NCBI GenBank assembly: GCA_016929035.1
Contig: JAFGJP010000221.1
Span: 1-9,107, forward strand
Direction: 5' to 3'
Source: Candidatus Auribacterota bacterium
Lineage (GTDB): Bacteria; Auribacterota; JAFGBW01; JAFGJP01
DNA length: 9,107 bases
A model generated the notes under the pieces. The model did not search any database. It was not told the origin of the DNA and worked only from the letters and a program-made list of their open reading frames with translations. This document shows positions 1 through 5,374 of this stretch, piece by piece. The translations under genes and the position numbers were made by a program. Position 1 is the stretch's first letter. Each line of letters opens with the position of its first letter.

Positions 1-693
1 AAAAGCATAAAGAGCTCCCAAGGGGCAAAGAGCGCGGCACCACGACCTTTTCACAAAAAGCGATGTGGCCAGAATAGCCAGGAAGAAGATAAAGATATTC
101 AGCGCGTGAGAGAAATAAAAGACCTTGACTCCCAGAAAAGACGTTTTCAGGCTCCTGTAAAAATCATAAAGCGGTCCATAAAAATCAAAACTCCTGATCA
201 GGGATGAAAAACTTTTGTCGATTGCAAGCGTGACCGTCGGGATCAAATTCAGCGAGACAAAGCGCGCCATGATAACGATGGGGTCAAACACCCAGGATAC
301 CTGAACGCCTGCAAAAGCAAAAAGAAAAATGATGGCAAAAATAATAAATTTTATCGAGCGGAGCCTTTTGTTTTCTCTGTCCTTGAGGACCTTGCCTCTT
401 TTGCGTATCGCGCCCACAGCATCGATGCTTGTGCCAAGAGGACATATCCATCCGCAGAAAAACCGTCCAAAAACAATCGTGAGAACGATCATGGCAAGAG
501 ATAGAAATATTCCGGGAAGGATGATCCTTTCGCTTATCGACGTCATGAATATGATCAGAGGATCAGCATTGAAAAAGGTCTCGGCCGGAAGAAGCCCTTT
601 AAGGGGATATGTGGTCGACCAGAGGATATAAATAAAGAGGAAAAAGAAAAATCCCTGAGAAATCCTTCTGGCAATAACCAACTTTTTTTTCAT
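1..693 (-). CDS. NapH-like 4Fe-4S membrane protein (polyferredoxin type), 3' end outside window
   Basis: An open minus-strand frame of 231 codons runs from an ATG at 693 to the left edge with no stop, so the gene is partial. The protein has hydrophobic spans at about residues 14-27, 57-77, 114-133 and 196-214. After the second span it reads FFCGWICPLGT (C80, C84) and after the fourth WCRALCPLGALYA (C219, C223). These paired CxxxCP motifs are typical of the NapH/YccM/MauN-like membrane iron-sulfur proteins, where they sit at the membrane face and often precede classical 4Fe-4S ferredoxin motifs; any such motifs would lie outside the window. The likely role is electron transfer between the quinone pool or cytoplasm and a periplasmic partner. 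An in-frame TAA lies just upstream of the ATG, so this is the first possible ATG; the ribosome binding site is weak. The next gene upstream encodes a DUF362 protein, a frequent neighbour of this family. Family assignment is firm; the electron partner is unknown. Confidence 0.85.
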   Translation of the reverse strand, partial: MKKKLVIARRISQGFFFFLFIYILWSTTYPLKGLLPAETFFNADPLIIFMTSISERIILPGIFLSLAMIVLTIVFGRFFCGWICPLGTSIDAVGAIRKRGKVLKDRENKRLRSIKFIIFAIIFLFAFAGVQVSWVFDPIVIMARFVSLNLIPTVTLAIDKSFSSLIRSFDFYGPLYDFYRSLKTSFLGVKVFYFSHALNIFIFFLAILATSLFVKRSWCRALCPLGALYAF

Positions 694-1060
694 AGCAAAT
701 CCAGGTTACAACAAAAATCTGAAATGAATGTGTGCTGAGCACAATATTCAATATTCTGGCCACAGAGACTCAGAGTCACAAAGGAAAAGTTTCTGGTTCG
801 AACTTCGTTCGAACACATTTTCTCTTCTCTTAAGTCTTTGTGCCTCTGTAGCAAATTCCTCATCAACCGTGCGTCAGCACTATTTATCCTGAACCATTAG
901 AATTCAGTTTACACTGAATTTATCGACTGCGCCAATGACAAGCTTCGTCGAAGGATCTTAATTTGTCATTTCTTCTTTTTTCTTTCTACTTTTTACTTTT
1001 TGTTTTTATCTTATGTCTATTTTCCATTTTCTCTTCTCTATTTTCTATTCGTCCTGCATC
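694..1060. repeat. Gene-free spacer with palindromic dispersed repeats and a pyrimidine tract
   Basis: No credible gene is seen here. Palindromes follow one another: TGTGCTGAGCACA at 731-743, AATATTCAATATT at 743-755, a larger composite inverted repeat at 761-850, and AATTCAGT-TTAC-ACTGAATT at 901-920. A motif AGCTTCGTCGAA at 941-952 recurs with one change at 2999-3010. From about 961 to 1060 the plus strand is almost pure pyrimidine and ends at the stop codon of the DUF362 gene. No hairpin followed by a T-run was found on the minus strand, so no clear intrinsic terminator separates the DUF362 gene from the NapH-like gene. Confidence 0.65.
761..850. repeat. Composite inverted repeat (CACAGAG...CTCTGT family)
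   Basis: The left arm, 761-784, contains CACAGAG and CACAAAG; the right arm, 835-850, contains CTTTGTG and CTCTGT, its imperfect reverse complement. Between them lies a second hairpin, GTTCGAAC-TTC-GTTCGAAC, at 796-814. The arms resemble the CACAGAGACACAGAG-type intergenic repeat seen in many environmental bacterial genomes; that resemblance is from memory, not a search. A third CACAGAG word occurs after pstB at 8884-8890. Structure is seen directly; mobility is not shown. Confidence 0.55.
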
Positions 1061-2041
1061 TTACACTTTGATTTTTTTAATGTCAGCAGAAGCAACATCG
1101 CTTTTGCCAAAACCTCTTCTTATGGCTTCGGCGATATTGGGTACTGATCTTGGATCTCTGCCCGCCAGCTGACAGGCATAGATGTCGGCAAGGGTCGGAT
1201 CCGTAGCAACAATGAGTTTCTTCATTTCAAGAACATCGTCAAGATTTCCGCCCTGCGGCCCGTGTCTGTTGAGCATCCTGTAGCTGTCGATGACCGTGAG
1301 GTCAGGACTGATAAAATCCGTAATGTCCACAAGCTTTCGCCCAATATCCTGGTGCATCATGCCCCGGACGCCTCCGCAGACGCCCATGAGGTTTTTCATG
1401 GAAAGCGTGAGCCCGGTAAGGCCGTGATGCTTGAGTATCGGCACGTTGATGAACGTGTCGCATTCTATGGCATCTCTGAAGACAGGCCACCCGTCCATGG
1501 GGCTTTCATAAGCAAACTTGGCTTTGACAAAGTTCCAGTCATCGACAAAATACACTTTGGCGCCCTTCGCTTCCGCGGCTTTCTGGATGCCGCTGTTCTG
1601 GTAACAGCGGCTGGCCGTATTGCAGGTATTATCAAAAACATTGACCCTCCCGGCTCCTGCCTGGTAACACAGCTCAATAAGAGCGGCAACGACCCAGGGA
1701 TTCGTGGTAGCCGCCTGCTTTTCATTCCTGTCCCAGGCGATATTCGGCTTGACGACGACCGTACTGCCTTTCTTCACAAATCTTTCCATTCCTCCCATGG
1801 CTTTGACCGCTTCAACGGTCATCTGATAAGGGTCATCTCCGCTTGCTTCAATGATGTCATGATCGCCCTTGATATTGCGCTTTTTTCTTCCCTCGGAAGC
1901 GGCAGACTTTGCAAAAGCAAAACGGGAAATCTTTTGAGAAAGGGCAAGAGCAGCCATCCCGGAGACCAGATACTTCAGGAAGCTCCTGCGCGACACCCGG
2001 CTTTCAAAGACAGATTCATCAGAAAGGAGGAATTCCTTCAT
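1061..2041 (-). CDS. Tat-exported DUF362 domain protein
   Basis: A 326-residue protein when started at the ATG at 2041. A GGAGG box lies 8 bases before that ATG; a GTG further upstream (2056) overlaps this box and is rejected as a start. Residues 17-23 read SRRSFLK, a near-perfect twin-arginine motif, followed by a hydrophobic stretch (about 24-36) and an AFA site near 42-44, so the folded protein is probably exported by Tat, which fits cofactor loading in the cytoplasm. From about residue 85 to the end it looks like DUF362: VVVKPNIAWD (95-104), FDNTC (136-140), INVPILKHHGLTG (198-210) and SMKNLMGVCGG (214-224). Biochemical roles in this family are poorly known; an iron-sulfur or redox link is inferred from the neighbouring NapH-like gene. 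Only 33 bases separate it from the membrane protein gene upstream, so the two probably share a transcript. Confidence in family is high, in function low. Confidence 0.9.
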   Translation of the reverse strand: MKEFLLSDESVFESRVSRRSFLKYLVSGMAALALSQKISRFAFAKSAASEGRKKRNIKGDHDIIEASGDDPYQMTVEAVKAMGGMERFVKKGSTVVVKPNIAWDRNEKQAATTNPWVVAALIELCYQAGAGRVNVFDNTCNTASRCYQNSGIQKAAEAKGAKVYFVDDWNFVKAKFAYESPMDGWPVFRDAIECDTFINVPILKHHGLTGLTLSMKNLMGVCGGVRGMMHQDIGRKLVDITDFISPDLTVIDSYRMLNRHGPQGGNLDDVLEMKKLIVATDPTLADIYACQLAGRDPRSVPNIAEAIRRGFGKSDVASADIKKIKV

Positions 2042-2074
2042 CGTGTCGTCCTCCACTTATGATTTTCAGGGCAC

Positions 2075-2701
2075 CTATTTATTCGACGCCAGATTTTTAT
2101 TCTTAATAAAAAGCAAAGGAAAAACTATGTCGCTGATGCAGCATGGCAGCCACACGGCTAAAAACAAGAAAATAAAAATAGCCAGGTACATCCACCATGC
2201 CACCGCTTCGCCGATGGCTGCCAGGACGTGAAAAAGAGATGCCCACGTGCTGACAAACACATGTCCGGCATGCGGGAATTTAGTCGCCGGCCGGAAATAG
2301 GCAATGGCAATACCGAGAATGGCCAGAGGATTGACCAGCCACCACTTCTCGATAAATCCGATATGCGGATGGCTGTGGGGCATGCCAAGCAGAACTTCAC
2401 CCATATAAGGAATAACCGAATCGCTCAGAGTGGCGATCCCGATAGAGCCTGTATAACCGATAAAAAGAAGAACCCAGATATTGCAATGACGCCTGTCTTT
2501 GCTGCATTTGTGCATCTCGTACATGGATGCTGTCACAAGGGCGCTCAAAACCACATGAAATGGGTGAAGCACGTAAAAAGCCTGAAGGGCCAGCCCTGCT
2601 GGCATCTTCCTGAACAGAAAGATCAAAACAATCCCTGAAACCGCGCCGACAAAAGTAAAAGGGGCGTGATGTGCCAGCTCATTATATATTTTTTTGAACA
2701 T
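2075..2701 (-). CDS. His-rich multi-span membrane protein of unknown function
   Basis: A 208-residue protein I do not recognise. It has about five hydrophobic segments (roughly residues 14-30, 42-60, 75-92, 122-136, 148-200, the last long enough for two spans). Twelve histidines are mostly placed at or near membrane ends: HH (11-12), HPFH (46-49), H64, H72, HSHPH (109-113), HAGH (144-147), H158. Cysteines occur at C66, C73 and a CC pair (187-188) followed by D191. This layout would suit metal or heme ligands, but no known transporter signature was seen. The start ATG is preceded by GGAAA at a short spacing, and a TATAAT-like hexamer on the minus strand (2744-2749) lies about 40 bases upstream, without a good -35 box. 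It is the first gene of a probable operon with the Tat-exported DUF362 gene. A role in assembling or serving that redox protein is inference only. Confidence 0.75.
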   Translation of the reverse strand: MFKKIYNELAHHAPFTFVGAVSGIVLIFLFRKMPAGLALQAFYVLHPFHVVLSALVTASMYEMHKCSKDRRHCNIWVLLFIGYTGSIGIATLSDSVIPYMGEVLLGMPHSHPHIGFIEKWWLVNPLAILGIAIAYFRPATKFPHAGHVFVSTWASLFHVLAAIGEAVAWWMYLAIFIFLFLAVWLPCCISDIVFPLLFIKNKNLASNK

Positions 2702-2965
2702 GTCGTTTCCAATAAAAGTTTTCTATATAGAATAATAAACAGCATTATATTGCAACAAAATTCTTTATGTTTTTATTTTAATAGACAGATTTTAAATCGA
2801 TAATTTCTTAGATTAACATTAAAAGTCGCAACGGAAATCTTTTTATTTTTACAGAAAGCTTGCTTCGTCGTCATGAACAACATGGGATTCATAACTCTTC
2901 ACAATGACGACATCTTATGTTTTTTGTTCACCTTGGACTACACGTGGTTCAGGGCTTCGCGTCCC

Positions 2966-3014
2966 CCATTCGACTCACTCCGTTCATTCAGGATGGTGAG
3001 CTTAGTCGAACCGC
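2966..3014. repeat. Palindromic repeat unit apparently nested in another repeat
   Basis: The segment has terminal inverted arms TTCGACT (2969-2975) and AGTCGAA (3004-3010), with CAC/GTG able to extend the pairing after a bulge. It interrupts the sequence CTTCGCGTCCC (2955-2965) and TTCGCGGCT (3015-3023), which is contiguous at 3201-3220. The arms resemble TTCGACNNGCTCA-type intergenic repeats known from many genomes (recalled, not searched). The flanking words are short and CG-rich, so chance similarity remains possible. Confidence 0.45.
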
Positions 3015-3030
3015 TTCGCGGCTTATATTC

Positions 3031-3396
3031 TTCCTTTTCTCATAATTTCAAATTTCTTTTTACTTTCTATTTTTACTTCTTACTACTATTCTCTATCTTC
3101 ATTTCATCCTTCATTTTGTATCCTGCATTTTGCATCGTCTATAGCCCACAGTCCATAATTCACTGATTTATTTCTTTTTCTTTTTTTTCTCCTTAGCGTT
3201 CTTCGCGTCCCTTCGCGGCTCATCTTTCTTTCTGTTTTTTATCTTTTGCTTTTTTATCCTGAATTCTGCATCCTCTTCTTTTAACTTTTTACTTCTTACT
3301 TTTTATCTTTATCTTTTTTCTTTCCTCTATCCTCTATTTTCTTTCTTATTCTATCTTCTGTCTTCTTTTATTTATCCTGTATCTTGTATCTTTCAT
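3031..3396. repeat. Strand-asymmetric pyrimidine-rich low-complexity tract
   Basis: The plus strand is built from runs of C and T with words like TTTTTACTT, TATCTT and TCCTGTATC. On the minus strand, which is the coding strand of dcd, this is a purine-rich stretch that begins directly after the dcd stop. A similar but shorter tract follows the DUF362 stop codon at 961-1060, also on the minus strand. Embedded at 3191-3220 is a CG-rich word block (GCGTTCTTCGCGTCCC and TTCGCGGCT). No open frame with coding character or ribosome binding site was seen. Confidence 0.6.
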
Positions 3397-3951
3397 TCAG
3401 ACTCTCGGCAATGTGAGGCCTTTTTGCCTGTTATATTTTCCCGCTCTGTCGCTGTAGGATACCTCGCACGGCTCATCAGCCTCAAAGAAGATCACCTGCG
3501 CAATGCCTTCCCCGGCATAGATCTTGGCCGGAAGAGGTGTTGTATTGGAAATCTCAAGCGTGGCATACCCCTCCCACTCCGGCTCAAAGGGTGTAACATT
3601 GACGATAATGCCGCAGCGGGCATACGTGGATTTTCCGATGCACACAGTCAGAACATTCCGGGGAATCTTAAAATACTCTACGGATTTAGCCAGGGCAAAA
3701 GAGTTGGGAGGAATAATACATTCTTTTGTTGTAAAATCCCGGAAAGATTTTTCATCGAATTTTTTCGGATCAACAATCGTGCTGTTGAGGTTAGTAAAGA
3801 CCTTGAACTTATTGTCCACGCGTATATCGTATCCATAAGACGAAAGACCATAAGAGATCTTTCCTCTTGTCACGAGTTTTTCGCTAAAAGGCCTAATGAT
3901 GCCGCGCTTCCTGGCCATGGACCTGATCCACTTGTCTGATTTGATTCCCAT
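3397..3951 (-). CDS. dcd: dCTP deaminase
   Basis: Deaminates dCTP to dUTP and ammonia in the cytoplasm, feeding dUMP and then dTMP synthesis. The 184-residue protein starts MGIKSDKWIR, the usual N-terminus of the proteobacterial-type enzyme (as in Pseudomonas), and a GGAGG box sits 4 bases before this ATG. A frame extension up to an ATG at 3981 is rejected: it has no family match and its first codon overlaps the likely -10 box. Seen in the protein: SYGLSSYGYDIRV (33-45), the nucleotide and phosphate-binding GKSTYARCG (106-114), and VTPFEPEWEGYATLEISNT, whose E133 matches the catalytic glutamate of the family. The C-terminus YSDRAGKYNRQKGLTLP carries the usual flexible lid residues. Length is normal. 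It stands alone, divergent from the regulator gene on the other side of an AT-rich spacer. Whether it also has dUTPase activity cannot be told, but the match is to the monofunctional type. Confidence 0.96.
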   Translation of the reverse strand: MGIKSDKWIRSMARKRGIIRPFSEKLVTRGKISYGLSSYGYDIRVDNKFKVFTNLNSTIVDPKKFDEKSFRDFTTKECIIPPNSFALAKSVEYFKIPRNVLTVCIGKSTYARCGIIVNVTPFEPEWEGYATLEISNTTPLPAKIYAGEGIAQVIFFEADEPCEVSYSDRAGKYNRQKGLTLPRV

Positions 3952-3979
3952 TTTTCCTCCAAAAAATTGTTTCATTTTC

Positions 3980-4008
3980 ATATTAGTCTACCAGAGCGTC
4001 TTTTGCAA
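3980..4008 (-). promoter_or_regulatory. Putative sigma70 promoter of dcd
   Basis: On the minus strand TTGCAA (4003-4008) and TAATAT (3980-3985) are separated by 17 bases; each hexamer matches 4 of 6 consensus positions. Transcription would begin about 20 bases before the GGAGG-ATG start at 3951, giving a short leader. The spacing is ideal but the hexamers are moderate. Confidence 0.4.
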
Positions 4009-4066
4009 CACTTTGATAAAAGATGGTAATGTGAAAAAAAGACTTCAAAGTTGACTGCGATTTTAC

Positions 4067-4169
4067 GTTATATAACTTATTGAATATAAATTTGTTATAA
4101 CATTTTTAACTACAGATATTGACATTGAAGTTAATATGAGTTATACTTATTGTAGGACAATAGGTTATA
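4067..4169. promoter_or_regulatory. Cluster of GTTATA words and palindromes in the divergent spacer
   Basis: GTTATA occurs four times in about 100 bases, at 4067-4072, 4094-4099, 4140-4145 and 4164-4169. The first lies in the palindrome GTTATATAAC (4067-4076), the second in TGTTATAACA (4093-4102). A further inverted repeat, TATTGT-AGG-ACAATA (4148-4162), begins directly after the -10 box and covers the expected transcription start. These could be operator sites, for instance for the ribbon-helix-helix protein encoded just downstream; AT-rich sequence raises the chance of coincidence. Confidence 0.35.
4119..4147 (+). promoter_or_regulatory. Sigma70-type promoter for the regulator/DUF2292 genes
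   Basis: A perfect TTGACA (4119-4124) is followed after exactly 17 bases by TATACT (4142-4147), which matches 5 of 6 positions of the -10 consensus. The predicted start is near 4154, about 40 bases before the regulator ATG. This is the best promoter visible in the window and may also serve the transporter genes downstream, through the terminator at 4638-4681. Confidence 0.7.
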
Positions 4170-4192
4170 TTATTTAGAGCCTAATAAATATA

Positions 4193-4405
4193 ATGAAAAA
4201 GGCAACAATAAAAATACCAAAAACGCTTTATGATTCCCTAAAAGACAAGATCAAGGGAACCGGTTTCAGCTCTGTGACTGATTTCATCATTTATGTGATG
4301 AGAGATATTGCGGCCGGAAGCAGTCTTCATGAAGAAGCCTCGCTCACCAAAAAAGAGATCAATCAGATAAGAAAAAGATTAAAGACGTTAGGATACCTGG
4401 ATTGA
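4193..4405 (+). CDS. Small ribbon-helix-helix (CopG-like) DNA-binding protein
   Basis: A 70-residue protein. The N-terminus KKATIKIPKTLYDSLKDKIK has the alternating pattern of the RHH beta-strand (residues 3-8) followed by helix A, and GTGFSSVTDFIIYVMRDIAAG (22-42) gives the turn and helix B. The C-terminal tail LTKKEINQIRKRLKTLGYLD is a charged helix often seen attached to such small RHH proteins. Proteins of this fold bind DNA as dimers and commonly repress their own promoter; here palindromes overlie the promoter upstream. No toxin gene follows, so a toxin-antitoxin pair is not supported. The ATG has only a weak ribosome binding site in an AT-rich leader. The next gene begins about 29 bases after the stop codon. 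It could control the transporter genes, but this is inference. Confidence 0.8.
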   Translation: MKKATIKIPKTLYDSLKDKIKGTGFSSVTDFIIYVMRDIAAGSSLHEEASLTKKEINQIRKRLKTLGYLD

Positions 4406-4434
4406 AGACATTTCTCCGAATTAAGGAGAGAGCT

Positions 4435-4593
4435 TTGAAAACTGAAAAAAATTCCAGCCCAAGAAACAGTGACAAAGTCTTTAATGACATCGTCAAGGCC
4501 GTAGGCGAGATCAAATACGGCTCTATCCAGATCCATATCCAGGACGGAAAGATTATTCAGATCGATAAGATCAGCAAAGTGAGGATGCACTGA
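4435..4593 (+). CDS. YezD-like DUF2292 small protein
   Basis: A short protein of 52 residues if started at the TTG at 4435, which has AAGGAG six bases or so upstream (4423-4428). A longer start at another TTG (4402, overlapping the regulator stop) lacks this spacing. The core VFNDIVKAVGEIKYGSIQI and then HIQDGKIIQIDKISKVR matches the DUF2292/YezD pattern: a helix, a YGS turn, and two strands ending in a basic K-x-R. Members are usually about 50-60 residues and have no established biochemical role; some lie near sulfur assimilation genes. It shares a promoter with the regulator in front and is followed by a strong terminator 44 bases later. Its position between an RHH protein and a pst-type operon is unusual to me. 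Family is fairly sure, function unknown. Confidence 0.8.
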   Translation: MKTEKNSSPRNSDKVFNDIVKAVGEIKYGSIQIHIQDGKIIQIDKISKVRMH

Positions 4594-4600
4594 CAGGGAA

Positions 4601-4681
4601 TCCGCCTACCGATTGAACGGCTGACCAGAAAACTGGAGGCCGGAAAGATAGAGAGCATCTCATCTTTCCGGCCTTTTTTTT
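4601..4681 (+). promoter_or_regulatory. Candidate attenuator leader: antiterminator three-way junction overlapping a terminator
   Basis: TCCGCCT (4601-4607) can pair with AGG-C-CGGA (4637-4644) in seven base pairs with one bulged C. This helix would enclose two small hairpins, CCG-ATTGAA-CGG (4609-4620) and CCAG-AAAA-CTGG (4625-4636). Its 3' strand uses bases 4638-4644 of the terminator stem, so the two folds exclude each other. The terminator ends some 10 bases before the ribosome binding site of the first transporter-operon gene. No sigma70-like promoter was seen between the DUF2292 stop and that gene. The pairing is seen in the sequence; a regulatory switch is inferred. It does not match any riboswitch consensus I know. 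Confidence 0.4.
4638..4681 (+). terminator. Strong intrinsic terminator
   Basis: A perfect 12-base stem, GGCCGGAAAGAT (4638-4649) with ATCTTTCCGGCC (4662-4673), continues past a bulged A into GAGA/TCTC with a GCA loop, and is followed by eight T residues (4674-4681). This is a textbook rho-independent terminator on the plus strand. It ends the regulator/DUF2292 transcript, at least part of the time, and lies directly in front of the transporter genes. Confidence 0.92.
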
Positions 4682-4716
4682 AAAAAAGAAAGGATAAAAA
4701 GATAAAAAAAGGCTGT

Positions 4717-5352
4717 TTGGCTTTACTTGTTGCCGTATTCCTACCGCTCTTTGTAAAAGCAGCTCTTGCAGAAAGCGACTGGGAATACTGGAGCCAGTTT
4801 GAGGCAAAAATAGAGTTAAAAAATGACCTTTCCCTGCTTGTCAAGCCGGAGCTTCGCTTCAGCGATGACATGAGTGACCACTACTACACCCACCTTGAGA
4901 TCGGGCTTGACTGGAAGGTGAACAGCTGGCTTGCTGTCAGCCCCTGCTACCGCCATGTTGAACAGAAGAAAAATGACAACTGGTCGACTGAAAAACGTCC
5001 TCATCTCAACGCCACTTTTAAATTGAAGATGTCTGAAAAGATCAAAATAAGCAACCGCTTCCGCCTTGAATACCGCATCATGGAAAGTAACGAGACGTTC
5101 AGGTACACAAACAAAACGACTCTTTTCCTCCCGTCTGTGACTGAATTCAAGATCGAACCTTATCTGGCAGACGAATTTTTTTATGATTTCGACGAAGGCT
5201 TTCACAACAAAAACCGCATCTTTGCCGGAGCTGAAATGAAAATAACAGAAAACTGGAAGGCCGGTATTGCCTATATACTGGAAAGCCGAAAAAAAGGCGA
5301 TGACTGGACAGATGTCAATGTGCTCGTCACAACGATCAAATACAGCTTCTGA
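4717..5352 (+). CDS. DUF2490-like outer-membrane beta-barrel protein
   Basis: About 211-216 residues. A hydrophobic signal segment LALLVAVFLPLF ends in KAALA-ESDWEYW, so cleavage after ALA is likely. The mature part alternates polar and hydrophobic residues in strands such as LSLLVKPELRFSDDM, HYYTHLEIGLDWKV and WLAVSPCYRHVEQ, and ends in TIKYSF with the terminal phenylalanine typical of outer-membrane barrels. It resembles DUF2490. The start is uncertain: no ATG or GTG exists between the in-frame stop at 4681 and the signal segment. TTG at 4717 leaves a signal peptide without basic residues; ATA at 4702 would add IKKGC, giving a normal KK n-region, and has AAAGGA 7 bases upstream. The gene opens a tight operon with pstS-like, pstC, pstA and pstB, so it may be a porin-like channel or surface factor for the same solute. 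Function is inferred from position only. Confidence 0.8.
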   Translation: MALLVAVFLPLFVKAALAESDWEYWSQFEAKIELKNDLSLLVKPELRFSDDMSDHYYTHLEIGLDWKVNSWLAVSPCYRHVEQKKNDNWSTEKRPHLNATFKLKMSEKIKISNRFRLEYRIMESNETFRYTNKTTLFLPSVTEFKIEPYLADEFFYDFDEGFHNKNRIFAGAEMKITENWKAGIAYILESRKKGDDWTDVNVLVTTIKYSF

Positions 5353-5374
5353 TACCAAAAAAGGAGATCACAAC

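Larger units (their letters stand above)
2702..3396. repeat. Long gene-free spacer: AT-rich upstream region, nested palindromic repeats, pyrimidine tract
   Basis: About 700 bases without a credible gene. Bases 2702-2850 are AT-rich and hold the likely promoter of the leftward membrane protein gene. At 2860-2918 TTGCTTCGTCG and CACAATGACGA bracket a diverged copy of a repeat that recurs after pstB (8919-8950, opposite orientation). Bases 2955-3023 hold a split copy of CTTCGCGTCCC/TTCGCGGCT with a 49-base palindromic segment in the middle; an unsplit copy is at 3201-3220. From about 3031 to 3396 the plus strand is almost entirely C and T with few G, carrying repeated words such as TCCTGCAT, TCCTGAATTC and TCCTGTATC. 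It ends exactly at the dcd stop codon. Confidence 0.65.

Noticed and set aside
963..1172. Hydrophobic plus-strand open frame starting in the pyrimidine tract
   Set aside because: The Phe/Leu/Ser-rich translation comes from low-complexity C/T sequence and then runs antisense into the DUF362 gene.
1262..2062. Long plus-strand open frame opposite the DUF362 gene
   Set aside because: It is fully antisense to a gene with a clear Tat motif, family motifs and GGAGG start; its own protein has no recognisable features.
2873..3166. Plus-strand open frame of 97 codons in the large spacer
   Set aside because: It is made of repeat fragments and pyrimidine tract, with no ribosome binding site.
3424..3939. 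Plus-strand open frame opposite dcd
   Set aside because: The minus-strand product is an unmistakable dCTP deaminase; this frame is its shadow.
4193..4593. RHH and DUF2292 genes considered as a toxin-antitoxin pair
   Set aside because: The second protein matches a YezD-like fold pattern, not a known toxin family, and the order and context do not support it.
4580..4596. Possible Pho box (CTGTCAG on the minus strand)
   Set aside because: Only the first half fits the CTGTCAT pattern, the second half fits poorly, and it lies on the opposite strand within the DUF2292 gene end.
4816..5358. Minus-strand open frame opposite the barrel protein gene
   Set aside because: No ribosome binding site or family features; the plus-strand gene has a signal peptide, strand pattern and operon context.
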